Source: JAYRSJ01 sp041920215 (GTDB taxonomy: Bacteria; Pseudomonadota; Gammaproteobacteria; Burkholderiales; Burkholderiaceae_C). From it: a stretch of DNA of 64,000 nt. The position numbers and the translations under genes were made by a program. The stretch lies in NCBI GenBank assembly GCA_041920215.1, contig JAYRSJ010000005.1, forward strand, positions 124,001-188,000, written 5' to 3'. Under the pieces are notes generated by a model. The model was not told where the DNA came from. It made no database searches and worked only from the letters and a program-made list of their open reading frames with translations. Shown here one piece after another: positions 42,795 to 51,997 of the stretch; the first letter of the stretch is position 1, and each line of letters opens with the position of its first letter.

Positions 42795-44567
42795 ATGGCG
42801 GCAGAGGGCAGTGCGGGGGATTTGCTCAAGCTGGTGAGCCTGCTGGGCGCCGCGGTGGTGGCCGTGCCGCTGTTCAAGCGCCTGGGCCTGGGTTCGGTGC
42901 TGGGCTATCTGGCGGCCGGTCTGGCCATAGGCCCCTTCGGACTGGCCCTGTTCAGCGACCCGCAGGCCATCCTGCACGTGGCCGAACTGGGCGTGGTGAT
43001 GTTCCTCTTCGTGATCGGGCTGGAGATGCGGCCCTCGCATCTGTGGAGCCTGCGCCGCGCGATCTTCGGTCTGGGCAGCCTGCAGGTGGCGGCCTGCACC
43101 ACCTTGCTGACGGCCCTGGGCTGGGCCTGGGGGCTGGCGCCGGCGGCGGCCTTCGTGGCCGCGGCCGGCTTTGTGCTGACCTCGACCGCCATCGTGATGC
43201 AGCTGCTGGGCGAACGCGGCGATATCGCCACCGCGCGCGGCCAGAAGATCGTCGCGGTGCTGCTGTTCGAGGACCTGCTGATCGTGCCGCTGCTGGCCCT
43301 CGTGGTGCTGCTGGCGCCAGCGGGTGCCGAGCCGGGCGCGGCGGCCGCCGGTGGCAGCCGCTGGACCGCGCTAGCCCTGGGCCTGGGCGCGCTGGCGGCC
43401 CTGGTGGCGGCCGGGCTGTGGCTGCTGAATCCGCTGTTCCGTCTGCTGGCCCGCGCGAAGGCGCGCGAGGTGATGACGGCCGCCGCCCTGCTGGTGGTGC
43501 TGGGCGCCGCGCTGCTGATGCAGCTGGGCGGCCTGTCGATGGCCATGGGTGCCTTCCTGGCCGGCGTGCTGCTGTCGGAGTCCAGCTTCCGCCATCAGCT
43601 GGAGGCTGATATCGAACCCTTCCGCGGCCTGCTGCTGGGCCTGTTCTTCCTGGGCGTAGGCATGTCGCTGGATTTGGGGCTGGTGGCCGCCAGCTGGCTG
43701 CAGATCGGCCTGGCGGTGCTGGCGATGATGGCGCTCAAGTCGCTGGCCATCTACGGCGTGGCCCGGCTGACGCGCAGCCCGGGCCGCGAGGCCCTGGACC
43801 GGGCGGTGCTGATGGCCCAGGGCGGCGAGTTCGCCTTTGTGCTCTATGCCGCAGCCCTCGGCGCTGGCGTGATCGATGCGCGGCTCAATGCCCAGCTGAC
43901 GGCGGTGGTGGTGCTGTCGATGGCGCTGACGCCTTTGAGCGTGCTGGCGCTGCGCCGCTGGGGCCCGCGGGCCCGGCCTTCGCTGGAGGGGGTCGAGGTG
44001 CCCGAGAACCTGGCGGCCTGCGTGCTGATCATCGGCTTCGGCCGCTTCGGCCAGGTGGCCAGCCAGAGCGTGCTGGCGCGCGGTGCCGACATCACCATCA
44101 TCGATCGCGACCCCGAGGTGATACGCAACTCGGCCGACTACGGCTTCAAGGTCTATTACGGCGACGGCGCGCGCGCCGACGTTCTGCACGCGGCCGGTGC
44201 CGGCGAGGCGCGCGCCATCCTGGTCTGCGTGGATGATGGCGCACAGGCCACCCAGATCGCCATGCTGGTGCGCCGCGAGTTCCCTCAGGCCAAGCTGCTG
44301 CTGCGGGCCTTTGACCGCGAGCATGCGGTGGCACTGCGCAAGGCGGTGGATGTGGACTATCTGGTGCGCGAAACCTTCGAATCGGCGCTGCAGCTGGGCC
44401 GCGAGGCGGCGCTGGCCACGGGCGCCACGGTGGAGCAGGCCGATGAGCTGACGGCCGAGGTGCGGCGCCGCGACGCCGAGCGTCTCGCGCTGGAGGTGGT
44501 GGGCGGGCCTTTCGCCGGTCGGGCGCTGATCGTGGGCAATCTGGCCGGCCGCAAGGCGGCGGACTGA
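42795..44567 (+). CDS. KefB/KefC-like cation:proton antiporter
   Basis: Inner-membrane antiporter of 590 residues, CPA2 family. About 12 hydrophobic helices in the first 385 residues contain LAAGLAIGPFGLALFSD, LGVVMFLFVIGLEM, LTSTAIVMQLLGERGD and LFFLGVGMSLDLGL. The C-terminal RCK (TrkA-N) domain starts CVLIIGFGRFGQVASQSVLARG with an NAD-binding GxGxxG. Such proteins exchange K+ for H+ and can be gated by glutathione adducts or nucleotides. The ATG at 42795 was chosen because the membrane domain begins shortly after it. It converges with the histidine kinase gene and sits inside the cobalamin region for no clear reason. Confidence 0.9.
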   Translation: MAAEGSAGDLLKLVSLLGAAVVAVPLFKRLGLGSVLGYLAAGLAIGPFGLALFSDPQAILHVAELGVVMFLFVIGLEMRPSHLWSLRRAIFGLGSLQVAACTTLLTALGWAWGLAPAAAFVAAAGFVLTSTAIVMQLLGERGDIATARGQKIVAVLLFEDLLIVPLLALVVLLAPAGAEPGAAAAGGSRWTALALGLGALAALVAAGLWLLNPLFRLLARAKAREVMTAAALLVVLGAALLMQLGGLSMAMGAFLAGVLLSESSFRHQLEADIEPFRGLLLGLFFLGVGMSLDLGLVAASWLQIGLAVLAMMALKSLAIYGVARLTRSPGREALDRAVLMAQGGEFAFVLYAAALGAGVIDARLNAQLTAVVVLSMALTPLSVLALRRWGPRARPSLEGVEVPENLAACVLIIGFGRFGQVASQSVLARGADITIIDRDPEVIRNSADYGFKVYYGDGARADVLHAAGAGEARAILVCVDDGAQATQIAMLVRREFPQAKLLLRAFDREHAVALRKAVDVDYLVRETFESALQLGREAALATGATVEQADELTAEVRRRDAERLALEVVGGPFAGRALIVGNLAGRKAAD

Positions 44568-45392
44568 TCAGCCGGCGGCCCCTGCTGGGGCCTGCGCTGC
44601 CCGGCGCGGCAGCGTGATCACGAAGCCCAGGCCCGGACCGGGTGTCTCGTCCAACTGCACCGCGCCACCCATGCGCCGGCAGAGGGTCTGCACGATGGGC
44701 AGGCCCAGGCCCGAGCCGCCGGCGCCACGCTTGGTGGTGAAGAAGGGCTCGAACAGCCGCGCCCGCACCTCGCCGCTGGCACCCACGCCGTTGTCGCGCA
44801 GGCGCAGCTCGATGCGCTGCGCATCCAGGCCGCGCAGCCAGAGATCGATGCGGCGCTCGGTGATGCCCTCGAAGGCATGGTTCAGCGCATTGAGCAGCAG
44901 ATTGGAGAGGATCTGCGACAGCATGCCGGCCGCCATGCTGACCGGCAGCGGCTCGCTCTGGTGCAGCTCCACCTGGACCTGGGCACGCCGCAGCACCGGC
45001 TGATGGGCGCGCAGCACGCCGCGCAGATACTCGCCCAGCTCGAAGGCCAGCGGCTGTTCGGTGGCCTGGTCCACCGCCATGGTCTTGAAACTGCCCACCA
45101 GGGCAGCGGCCCGGGCCAGATTGGTGCCCACCAGGCTGGCCGCGCTGGCCAGCTGCTCGGCCAGGCCCTGCAGCTCGCTGCGGCTGACCCGCTCGGCCTT
45201 GAGCAGCTCGGCCAGCCTGCGGCTGAAGGCCTCCATGCCCGAGGCGGCGGTCACCGCAATGCCTATCGGGGTGTTGATCTCGTGCGCCACGGTGGCCACC
45301 AGGCTGCCCAGCGTGGCCAGCTTCTCGCGTTCCATCAGGGCCTGCTGCGCGCGCTCCAGCTGCAGGCGGAGTTCGGCGATCTCGGCATCCAT
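44568..45392 (-). CDS. Sensor histidine kinase without sensor domain
   Basis: Soluble histidine kinase of 274 residues. It begins with a coiled coil (MDAEIAELRLQLERAQQAL), then the H-box LVATVAHEINTPIG with His37. The ATPase domain has the N-box NLLLNALNHAF, G1 DNGVG, F box FFTTK and G2 GSGLGLPIV. No transmembrane or input domain is present, so it may be regulated by its partner or a binding protein. It is 9 bases downstream of the HD-GYP response regulator, its likely partner, and converges with the Kef gene with no gap. Confidence 0.9.
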   Translation of the reverse strand: MDAEIAELRLQLERAQQALMEREKLATLGSLVATVAHEINTPIGIAVTAASGMEAFSRRLAELLKAERVSRSELQGLAEQLASAASLVGTNLARAAALVGSFKTMAVDQATEQPLAFELGEYLRGVLRAHQPVLRRAQVQVELHQSEPLPVSMAAGMLSQILSNLLLNALNHAFEGITERRIDLWLRGLDAQRIELRLRDNGVGASGEVRARLFEPFFTTKRGAGGSGLGLPIVQTLCRRMGGAVQLDETPGPGLGFVITLPRRAAQAPAGAAG

Positions 45393-45401
45393 CTGAGACG
45401 C

Positions 45402-46949
45402 TCAGCGATTGGGGTAGCGCTCGTAGATGGCGCGCACCTGGTCCAGCCGCGCCAGCAGCAGCGCCACCAGGCCGGGGTCGAAGCGCTTGCCCGACTCCTC
45501 GCGCACATAGTCCAGGGCCTCGTCCATATGCCAGGGCTCCTTGTAGCAGCGCCGGCCCATCAGCGCGTCCAGCACATCGGCCAGCGCGACGATGCGGCCG
45601 GCGATATGGATCTGCTCGCCGGCCAGCGCACGCGGATAGCCCAGGCCGTCCCAGCGCTCGTGGTGCTCGTGGGCGATGGTGGCACCCAGCTGCAGGATGC
45701 GCTTGTCGCTCTTGTTCAGCAGCTCGTAGCCGATGCGGGCATGGGTCTTCATCACCTCCCATTCCTCCTCGTCGAGCTTGGCCGGCTTGTTCAGCACCCG
45801 GTCGGGTATGCCGATCTTGCCGACATCGTGCAGCGGTGCGGCCTGGCGCAGAAACTCCACATCCGAGGGCTTCATGCCCACCGCCTCGCCCAGCAGCGCG
45901 GCCAGCTCGCCGACCCGCCGCACATGGTCGCCAGTCTCCTTGGAGCGGCGTTCGACCGCTTCGCCCAGTATGTAGACGGTGGAGCGCTGGGTGTCCTGGA
46001 TCTCCTCGCGCAGCAGCAGGCTCTCGTAGGTGATGGCCACATTGGCGCAGAAGATCTCCAGCAGCTCGCGCGCCTCCTTGTCCACCGGCTCGGAGAACAC
46101 CATATAGAGCAGGCTCTCGTTGCCGGTGCTGCTGCGGTAGTAGCCGACGCAGTGGTGTTCGTCGAAATGGCTCTGCTGGTTCAGCAGGGCCTTGTCCAGG
46201 GCCTGGCGCACATCCTCGGGCAGATCCTCAACCTCCTGGTCGACCAGCAGGCGCGAGTACTCGGCAGTGGCGGCCAGCACCTTGAGCCGGCCGTCCATCT
46301 GCGAGGCCGCATAGGCCGAGATGCGGCTGGCGCACAGGCCATGGGCCTCATAACCCAGCAGATGCGCTACCTGCTCCAGCACCGCCGACGCGAAGCGGCG
46401 CAGGTTCTGCGAGTCGTAGACCCGGGTGATCGCATCGATGGAGCGGCGCAGCGCCCGGCGCGAGGCCTCGATGATCATGATGTCGCGGTAGCTGCGCAGC
46501 GCCGAGTAGAAGACGGTGATCAGCTTGCGCTTGGTCAGCTCGGTCTTTTCCTTGTAGTCGTTGATGTCATAGCTCTTGATGACATGCTCTTCGGGCGCCT
46601 GGCCAGGCTGGCCGGTGCGCAGCACGATGCGCACATGGTGGTTGTCCAGCTCCTCGCGGATATAGCGGGCCAGGTCCAGGCCGGCGTGCTCGTTCTCCAT
46701 CACCACGTCCAGCAGCACCAGCGCGATGTCGTGGCGGCTTTGCAGCAGCTCGCGCGCTTCCAGGCCGCTATAGGCATCGAGGAACTGCAGGCGCCGGCCG
46801 CTGAACTCGAAGTCGGCCATCACCAGCTGGGTGACCTGATGCACGGCCGGATCGTCGTCGACGATCATCACCACCCAGGGATCGATGGGCTTGGCCGCGC
46901 GGCCGGCGGCTTCCTCGGGCAGTTCGTCGGCGAAGACCAGATCGGACAT
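45402..46949 (-). CDS. Response regulator with DUF3369 and HD-GYP domains
   Basis: Regulator of 515 residues. REC domain at about residues 22-145: VVMIVDDDPAVHQVT, phospho-acceptor Asp81 in LVLLDVVMENE, and the Lys in DYKEKTELT. DUF3369 occupies about residues 150-310. The HD-GYP phosphodiesterase domain (about 325-515) has HDVGKIGIPD, HARIGYELL, and the signature HHERWDGLGYP. HD-GYP proteins degrade cyclic di-GMP. GGAGGTGATT precedes the ATG at 46949. It lies 60 bases after cobT on the same strand, so it may be read through from the cobalamin operon. Confidence 0.93.
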   Translation of the reverse strand: MSDLVFADELPEEAAGRAAKPIDPWVVMIVDDDPAVHQVTQLVMADFEFSGRRLQFLDAYSGLEARELLQSRHDIALVLLDVVMENEHAGLDLARYIREELDNHHVRIVLRTGQPGQAPEEHVIKSYDINDYKEKTELTKRKLITVFYSALRSYRDIMIIEASRRALRRSIDAITRVYDSQNLRRFASAVLEQVAHLLGYEAHGLCASRISAYAASQMDGRLKVLAATAEYSRLLVDQEVEDLPEDVRQALDKALLNQQSHFDEHHCVGYYRSSTGNESLLYMVFSEPVDKEARELLEIFCANVAITYESLLLREEIQDTQRSTVYILGEAVERRSKETGDHVRRVGELAALLGEAVGMKPSDVEFLRQAAPLHDVGKIGIPDRVLNKPAKLDEEEWEVMKTHARIGYELLNKSDKRILQLGATIAHEHHERWDGLGYPRALAGEQIHIAGRIVALADVLDALMGRRCYKEPWHMDEALDYVREESGKRFDPGLVALLLARLDQVRAIYERYPNR

Positions 46950-47009
46950 CGAATCACCTCCCTGTGCTGCGATCCATTATGACCACAGATCGGCGCCGCC
47001 GCGGCCAGC

Positions 47010-48059
47010 CTAGGCCGGCCCGCCGGCGCTCTCGCTGACTCCGGCGTCGGCGAAGCTGGCCATCTCGGCCAGGATGCGGCAGGCCGAATCCAGCAGTGGC
47101 CAGGCCAGGGCCGCGCCCGAGCCCTCGCCCAGGCGCAGGCCCAGGTCCAGCAGCGGTTCGGCATCCAGTGCCTGCAGCATCAGCCGGTGGCCCGACTCAT
47201 GGGAGGCGTGGGAGAACACGCAGCGCTGCAGCACGGCCGGCTGCAGCTTGGCGGCGACCACCACGGCGCTGCCGGTGATGAAGCCGTCGACCAGGATCAC
47301 GCGGCGCTCCAGCGCCGCCTGCAGCACCGCGCCCACCATCATCGCGATCTCAAAGCCACCGAAGGCCGCCAGCGCCGCCAGCGGCGTGGCCGCCTCGCCG
47401 TGGCGCTGCAGCACCTGGCGCAGGATGTCGGTCTTGTGCCGCAGCCGAGCATCGTCAAGACCTGTCCCCCTGCCGGTGCAGTCGGCGATCGGCAGGCCCT
47501 GCAGCCGGGCCAGTAGCAGCGCCGCGGCCGAGGTATTGCCTATGCCCATTTCGCCCAGCAGCAGCACATTGCCGGGCCGTTCCTGCAGCAGGCGGCGGCC
47601 AGCAGCGATGGCGCTGGCGCATTGATCGGGGCTCATCGCCGGACCGGCCAGCGCATCCGCCGTGCCATGGGCGATCTTGGCAATGATCAGACCCTTGCGC
47701 GGCGCGAAGTCGTGGGCCACGCCGGCATCCACCACCGTCAGCGCCAGCCCATGCTGGCGCGCCAGCACGCTGACCGCGGCGCCGCCGGCCAGGAAGTTCT
47801 CCACCATCTGCCAGCTCACATCGCTGGGAAAGGCCGAGACGCCGCGCGCCGCCAGGCCATGGTCGCCGGCGAAGACCATCAGCTGCGGCGCGCGCAGCTG
47901 CGGCGTCTCGCTGCCCAGAATCAGTCCCAGGCGCAGCATCAGCGCCTCCAGCCGGCCCAGCGAGCCCAGCGGCTTGGTCTTGGTGTCGATGCGGCGCTGC
48001 AGGGCCTGGGCCAGGGGGGCGTCGTGTAGGGCGGGAATGTCGGGAATCGTGCTGCTCAT
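47010..48059 (-). CDS. cobT: Nicotinate-nucleotide--dimethylbenzimidazole phosphoribosyltransferase CobT
   Basis: Activates the lower ligand by transferring phosphoribose from nicotinate mononucleotide to dimethylbenzimidazole. The 349-residue product has KTKPLGSLGRLEALMLRLG, FAGDHGLAARGVSAFPSDVSWQMV, LLGEMGIGNTSAAALLL and ILVDGFITGSAVV. Start overlaps the cobQ stop (ATGA). It is the last gene of the riboswitch operon in transcription order. Confidence 0.96.
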   Translation of the reverse strand: MSSTIPDIPALHDAPLAQALQRRIDTKTKPLGSLGRLEALMLRLGLILGSETPQLRAPQLMVFAGDHGLAARGVSAFPSDVSWQMVENFLAGGAAVSVLARQHGLALTVVDAGVAHDFAPRKGLIIAKIAHGTADALAGPAMSPDQCASAIAAGRRLLQERPGNVLLLGEMGIGNTSAAALLLARLQGLPIADCTGRGTGLDDARLRHKTDILRQVLQRHGEAATPLAALAAFGGFEIAMMVGAVLQAALERRVILVDGFITGSAVVVAAKLQPAVLQRCVFSHASHESGHRLMLQALDAEPLLDLGLRLGEGSGAALAWPLLDSACRILAEMASFADAGVSESAGGPA

Positions 48060-49510
48060 GGCTGGATCAGACCCATCAGGGTGTCTGCTTGGAAATGTTG
48101 ATCGATGTAGTTGGCCAGGCCCTCGAACACGCTATCCAGCGTGGGCAGCTGCTGGCCGAACAGCGCGGCCATCACGGCCGGCTGCTCGAACAGGCCGTGG
48201 GCATAGCAGCCCAGCACCGAGCCCTGCTGCCAGCCTATGGCCTCACCGGTGTCGCTGCGGACGGCCACGCGCGCGGCGGGCAGCGAGGGATGCTGGGCCG
48301 TGCGGCCATGGTGGATCTCGTAGCCGCTGGCCTGGATGCCGGCCAGCGCCCGCCAGCCGCCGTCCAGGCTGCTCTCGAAGCGCAGCGCGGCCGGGCGCAG
48401 CAGTTTCTCGCGCTCGAAGCGGGTGACCAGCGGCAGCAGGCCCAGGCCCGGCGCATTGCCGTCCAGGCCGTGCGGATCGATCAGGGCCTCGCCCAGCATC
48501 TGCAGGCCGCCGCAGATGCCCAGCACCGGCTTGCCCGCCGCCGCATGGGCGGCGATCGCGGCATCGAGCTTGTGTTCGCGCAGCCAGGCCAGGTCCGCGG
48601 CTACGGCTTTTGATCCCGGCAGGATGATGCAGTCGGCGCCGTCCAGTTCGGCGGGCGTGCGGGCCCAGACCAGGCGCACGCCGGGCAGGCCGCGCAAGGG
48701 TTGGAACTCGTCGAGGTTGGACAGGCGCGGATAGGCGAGGACGGCGATCTTCCGGCCCGAGCCCGTGGACGCGTCATCGAACACGCCATCTTCCTCCGGC
48801 AGCCCATGGCCGCGCCACATCGGCAGCACCGCCATGGTGGGCACGCCGGTCAGCGCCTGCAGTTGCTCGGGGCCCGGCGCCAGCAGGGCGGCATCGCCGC
48901 GGAAGCGGTTCAACACAAAGCCCTTGATCAGTGCGCGCTCGTGTGCGGGCAGCAGTTGGTGGGTGCCGTACAGGTGGGCAAAGGCGCCGCCGCGGTCGAT
49001 GTCGGTGACCAGCAGGCAGGCGGCCCTGGCTTCCAGCGCGGTGCGCATATTCACATAGTCGCTGGCATGCAGATTGATCTCGGCTGGCGAGCCGGCGCCC
49101 TCGATCACCAGCACATCGTTCTCGTCCAGCAGCTCGTGCAGGGCGGCCCGTGCCGTGGGCCATATCTTCTCGCTGCGGCCGCGCCAGGGCATCGCGCCCA
49201 GCTCGGCGCTGACCTCGCCCATCAGCACCACCTGGCTGCGGGTATCGGCCTCGGGCTTCAGCAGCACCGGGTTCATGCGCACCTCGGGCACGCGGCGCGC
49301 GGCCAGGGCCTGGAAATACTGGGCGCTGCCGATCTCCCCCATGCGCCCGCCAGGGCCCGGCACGACCCGCGCGTTATTGCTCATGTTCTGCGCCTTGAAG
49401 GGCGCCACCCTGAGGCCCTGGCGGGCATACCAGCGGCACAGGGCCGTGGCCAGCCAGCTCTTGCCCGCACCGCTGGTCGTGCCCAGCACCATCACCGCCT
49501 TGGCTGTCAT
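48056..49510 (-). CDS. cobQ: Cobyric acid synthase CobQ
   Basis: ATP- and glutamine-dependent amidation of adenosylcobyrinic acid a,c-diamide. The 484-residue product has the P-loop GTTSGAGKSWLATAL and KAQNMSNNARVV, then the class I amidotransferase-like domain with VLGICGGLQMLGEAL (Cys) and VLGCYAHGLFE (His). The ATG at 49510 is coupled to the upstream gene by ATGA; the longer open frame upstream is a shadow of that gene. Length and motifs are typical. Confidence 0.96.
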   Translation of the reverse strand: MTAKAVMVLGTTSGAGKSWLATALCRWYARQGLRVAPFKAQNMSNNARVVPGPGGRMGEIGSAQYFQALAARRVPEVRMNPVLLKPEADTRSQVVLMGEVSAELGAMPWRGRSEKIWPTARAALHELLDENDVLVIEGAGSPAEINLHASDYVNMRTALEARAACLLVTDIDRGGAFAHLYGTHQLLPAHERALIKGFVLNRFRGDAALLAPGPEQLQALTGVPTMAVLPMWRGHGLPEEDGVFDDASTGSGRKIAVLAYPRLSNLDEFQPLRGLPGVRLVWARTPAELDGADCIILPGSKAVAADLAWLREHKLDAAIAAHAAAGKPVLGICGGLQMLGEALIDPHGLDGNAPGLGLLPLVTRFEREKLLRPAALRFESSLDGGWRALAGIQASGYEIHHGRTAQHPSLPAARVAVRSDTGEAIGWQQGSVLGCYAHGLFEQPAVMAALFGQQLPTLDSVFEGLANYIDQHFQADTLMGLIQP

Positions 49511-50478
49511 TGCAATGCCTCCTTCAATGCCCGCTGAGATTGTGGCGGCAGGGTCGAGACGCGCACCCAGCCGGCCAGTCCGAAGGAGCCGGCGTCGCGC
49601 AGCTTGATGCCCCGGGCGCGCAGGGCCCCATGGTCCAGCGTTGCGGCGGGCCGCGCCAGCCAGAAGGGCGTGCAGCTGTCGAGCTGCTGCCAGCCCAGGG
49701 ACGCCAGCAGCTCGCGCTGCTGCGCGCCCCAGCGCCGCAACTGCTCGCGCGCGTCGGCCAGCCAGGCCTGGATCTCGGGCCGGTGCAGCTGCATCAGCAA
49801 GACCTGGCCCTCGGCCGACAGCACCCAGCTGCTTGCCAGCTGCTGCACGCGCTGGCCGAACGCATAGTCCTCGGGGGCGATCAGGTAGGCGGCACGCACA
49901 CCGGTATGGCCCAGGCCCTTGTTGGGGCAATGCAAGGCCCAGCAGTTCGACGGCAGCTCCGGCGCCTGCCCGCTCAGGCGCAGCGGCTCATAGGCGCGGT
50001 CCACGACGGTCAGCGCGGCGCGTGCGGCTATCGCCGCGATCTGGGTGCGGGCCAGGGTCGCCCCCGTAGGGTTGCAGGGCTCGCAGATCCAGACCATCGC
50101 AGCGCGGCTGAGGCCTTGCAGCAGTGCCCCGGCATCGGCATAGGGCCGTACGGACAAGCCCAGGGCCTGGGCCGCCGCCGCATAGTCACCGAAGCCGGGC
50201 GCGGGCACCCAGACCTCGCGCAGCCCCTGCAGCAGCGCGGCCAGGCTCAGCCGGCGTATCGCCTCGGCACCGCCGGCGGCCGGCAGGATGCGCTCGGCCG
50301 CGATGCCGTGGGCGGCCGCCAGGTGCTGGCGCAGGGCCAGGTATTGCGGGTCCGGGTAACGGCGCCGATCCGCCACTTGCAGGGCCCGGACCAGGGAGGC
50401 CGGTGCCGGCAGCGGGTTCGCATTGGTCGAGAAGTCGTGCAGCGGGGGCGTGCCGCTGTCACTGCCGCCATGGCTCAC
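49507..50478 (-). CDS. Threonine-phosphate decarboxylase (CobC/CobD type)
   Basis: PLP-dependent aminotransferase-like enzyme that makes (R)-1-amino-2-propanol phosphate for the cobalamin side arm. The 323-residue product has HDFSTNANPLPAPASLV, YPDPQYLALRQHLA, CEPCNPTGATLA, VDRAYEPLRL and a PLP-lysine region CPNKGLGHTGVRAAYLI. Start is GTG at 50478, overlapping the cbiB stop (GTGA). Named CobD in Salmonella and CobC in Pseudomonas, so the symbol is left empty. Confidence 0.93.
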   Translation of the reverse strand: MSHGGSDSGTPPLHDFSTNANPLPAPASLVRALQVADRRRYPDPQYLALRQHLAAAHGIAAERILPAAGGAEAIRRLSLAALLQGLREVWVPAPGFGDYAAAAQALGLSVRPYADAGALLQGLSRAAMVWICEPCNPTGATLARTQIAAIAARAALTVVDRAYEPLRLSGQAPELPSNCWALHCPNKGLGHTGVRAAYLIAPEDYAFGQRVQQLASSWVLSAEGQVLLMQLHRPEIQAWLADAREQLRRWGAQQRELLASLGWQQLDSCTPFWLARPAATLDHGALRARGIKLRDAGSFGLAGWVRVSTLPPQSQRALKEALQ

Positions 50479-51416
50479 AGGGCTACCCTCATGCTCAAGG
50501 CGACCACGGCGAGCAGCAGCGCGCAAGCCAGCATGGCGCGCCGGGCCAGGACGGCCGCGCGCTGCAGGTCGACGCCTTGCGGCGCGGCGCCGGCGTCGTT
50601 GAGGCGGTAGACACCCGGTTTGGACAGGCGCAGGTCCATCCGCAGCGCCATCGCGGCCATCGGCCAGCCGCTGTTGGGCGAGGGCGTGCGCCGCGCCTCG
50701 CCGGCCAGGCGCCGCAGCAGCAGCAGCGGGCGCAGGCCCAGCAGGGCCAGCGCGGTGATGCGGGCCGGTATCCAGCTCAGCACATCGTCGGCGCGGGCCG
50801 CCCATTTGCCCGACCATTCACGCTGGTCGCGATAGCCCCACATCGCGTCGGCGGTGTTGGCGAAACGGTAGAGCGCAGCGCCAGGCAGGCCGGCGATGGC
50901 GAACCAGAACAGCGGCGCGACGACCGAGTCGTTCAGGTTCTCGGCCAGGGTTTCGATCGCGGCCTCGCGCACGGCTGTCTCATCCAGGTCGGCGCTGTTG
51001 CGGCTGACCAGGCGGGCCAGCTGTGCCTGCCCGGCCGGCAGCGATTCGCCCAACGCGCGCTCCACCGCCAGCACCTCGTCGACCAGCATCGCCCAGGCCA
51101 GCAGCGGCTTCAGCAGCAAGCCCAGCAGGAGCGCGCAGCCCAGCAGGGCCGGCCAGGAGGACCAGGGCGCCAGGCCCTGGATCAGCGCGACTTCCAGGCC
51201 CAGCGCGATGGTGGCACTGAGCACCGCCCCCAGCAGCCAGACCAGGGCGCCGCCGGCAAAGGCAGGGCCTGGCGGCAAGGCGATCAGCCGCGCACCGAAT
51301 GCGTTCAGATAGCGGCCCATGCCGACGACCGGATGCGCCCAGGCCGGCGGCTCGCCCAGCAGGCGGTCCACCAGCAGCGCGACCCCCATGGCCAGGGGAA
51401 GGAGCAGCGCGATCAA
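50475..51416 (-). CDS. cbiB: Adenosylcobinamide-phosphate synthase CbiB/CobD
   Basis: Membrane enzyme that attaches aminopropanol phosphate to cobyric acid. The 313-residue product has several hydrophobic helices and the family motifs HPVVGMGRYLNAF, ALLLGLLLKPLLAWAML, RLVSRNSADLDETAVREAAIETLAENLNDSVVAPLFWFA and YRFANTADAMWGYRD. Start TTG at 51416 overlaps the cobO stop (TTGA); a downstream ATG near residue 10 would cut the first helix. Coupled on both sides. Confidence 0.94.
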   Translation of the reverse strand: MIALLLPLAMGVALLVDRLLGEPPAWAHPVVGMGRYLNAFGARLIALPPGPAFAGGALVWLLGAVLSATIALGLEVALIQGLAPWSSWPALLGCALLLGLLLKPLLAWAMLVDEVLAVERALGESLPAGQAQLARLVSRNSADLDETAVREAAIETLAENLNDSVVAPLFWFAIAGLPGAALYRFANTADAMWGYRDQREWSGKWAARADDVLSWIPARITALALLGLRPLLLLRRLAGEARRTPSPNSGWPMAAMALRMDLRLSKPGVYRLNDAGAAPQGVDLQRAAVLARRAMLACALLLAVVALSMRVAL

Positions 51417-51982
51417 TCTTCGATTCCGCGCTGGGCCGGCACGCCCGCCTTGAAGTGATGCTTGACGAGCAGCATCTCGGTGACCGTGTCGGCCACATCG
51501 ATCAGCTCCTGCGGCGCGTTGCGGCCGGTCAGCACCACATGCACATGGGCGGGCCGCTCACGCAAGGCCTGCAGCACCGGCTCCAGCGGCAGCCAGCCAT
51601 AGCGCAGCGGATACATGATCTCGTCCAGCACCACCAGGAAGTGCTCGCCGGCGGCCAGGGTGGCCGCGGCCCGCGCCCAGCCATCGCGCGCCAGCTGGGC
51701 CGAATGCTCCAGGTCCTTGCTCTTCCATGAGAAGCCGTCACCCAGGCCCTCGATAGGCACGCCCAGCTGCTCGAACAGGCGGTGCTCGCCGAAGCGGGCG
51801 CTGGGCACCTTCATGAACTGGTAGATCTTGACCGCCTTGCCGCGGCCATGGGCGCGTAGCGCCAGGCCGAAGGCGGCGGTGCTCTTGCCCTTGCCGTCGC
51901 CGGTATGGACCAGGACCAGGCCGCGGCGCTCGCCGCCGGGGATGATGCGTTCGCGGTCTACGGGCGGGGCTTCGATCTGCAT
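51413..51982 (-). CDS. cobO: Corrinoid adenosyltransferase CobO/BtuR
   Basis: Transfers the 5'-deoxyadenosyl group from ATP to corrinoids. The 189-residue product has the P-loop HTGDGKGKSTAAFGLALRAHG, IYQFMKV, FSWKSKDLEHS and VVLDEIMYPLRYGWL. The last residues lack a His-rich tail. It lies 15 bases after cobB and overlaps cbiB by 4 bases. Confidence 0.96.
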   Translation of the reverse strand: MQIEAPPVDRERIIPGGERRGLVLVHTGDGKGKSTAAFGLALRAHGRGKAVKIYQFMKVPSARFGEHRLFEQLGVPIEGLGDGFSWKSKDLEHSAQLARDGWARAAATLAAGEHFLVVLDEIMYPLRYGWLPLEPVLQALRERPAHVHVVLTGRNAPQELIDVADTVTEMLLVKHHFKAGVPAQRGIED

Positions 51983-51997
51983 GGCGGCTCTCGCGAT

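Noticed and set aside
49511..49930. Upstream extension of CobQ
   Set aside because: Reads the threonine-phosphate decarboxylase gene out of frame. The P-loop start at 49510 is the normal N-terminus.
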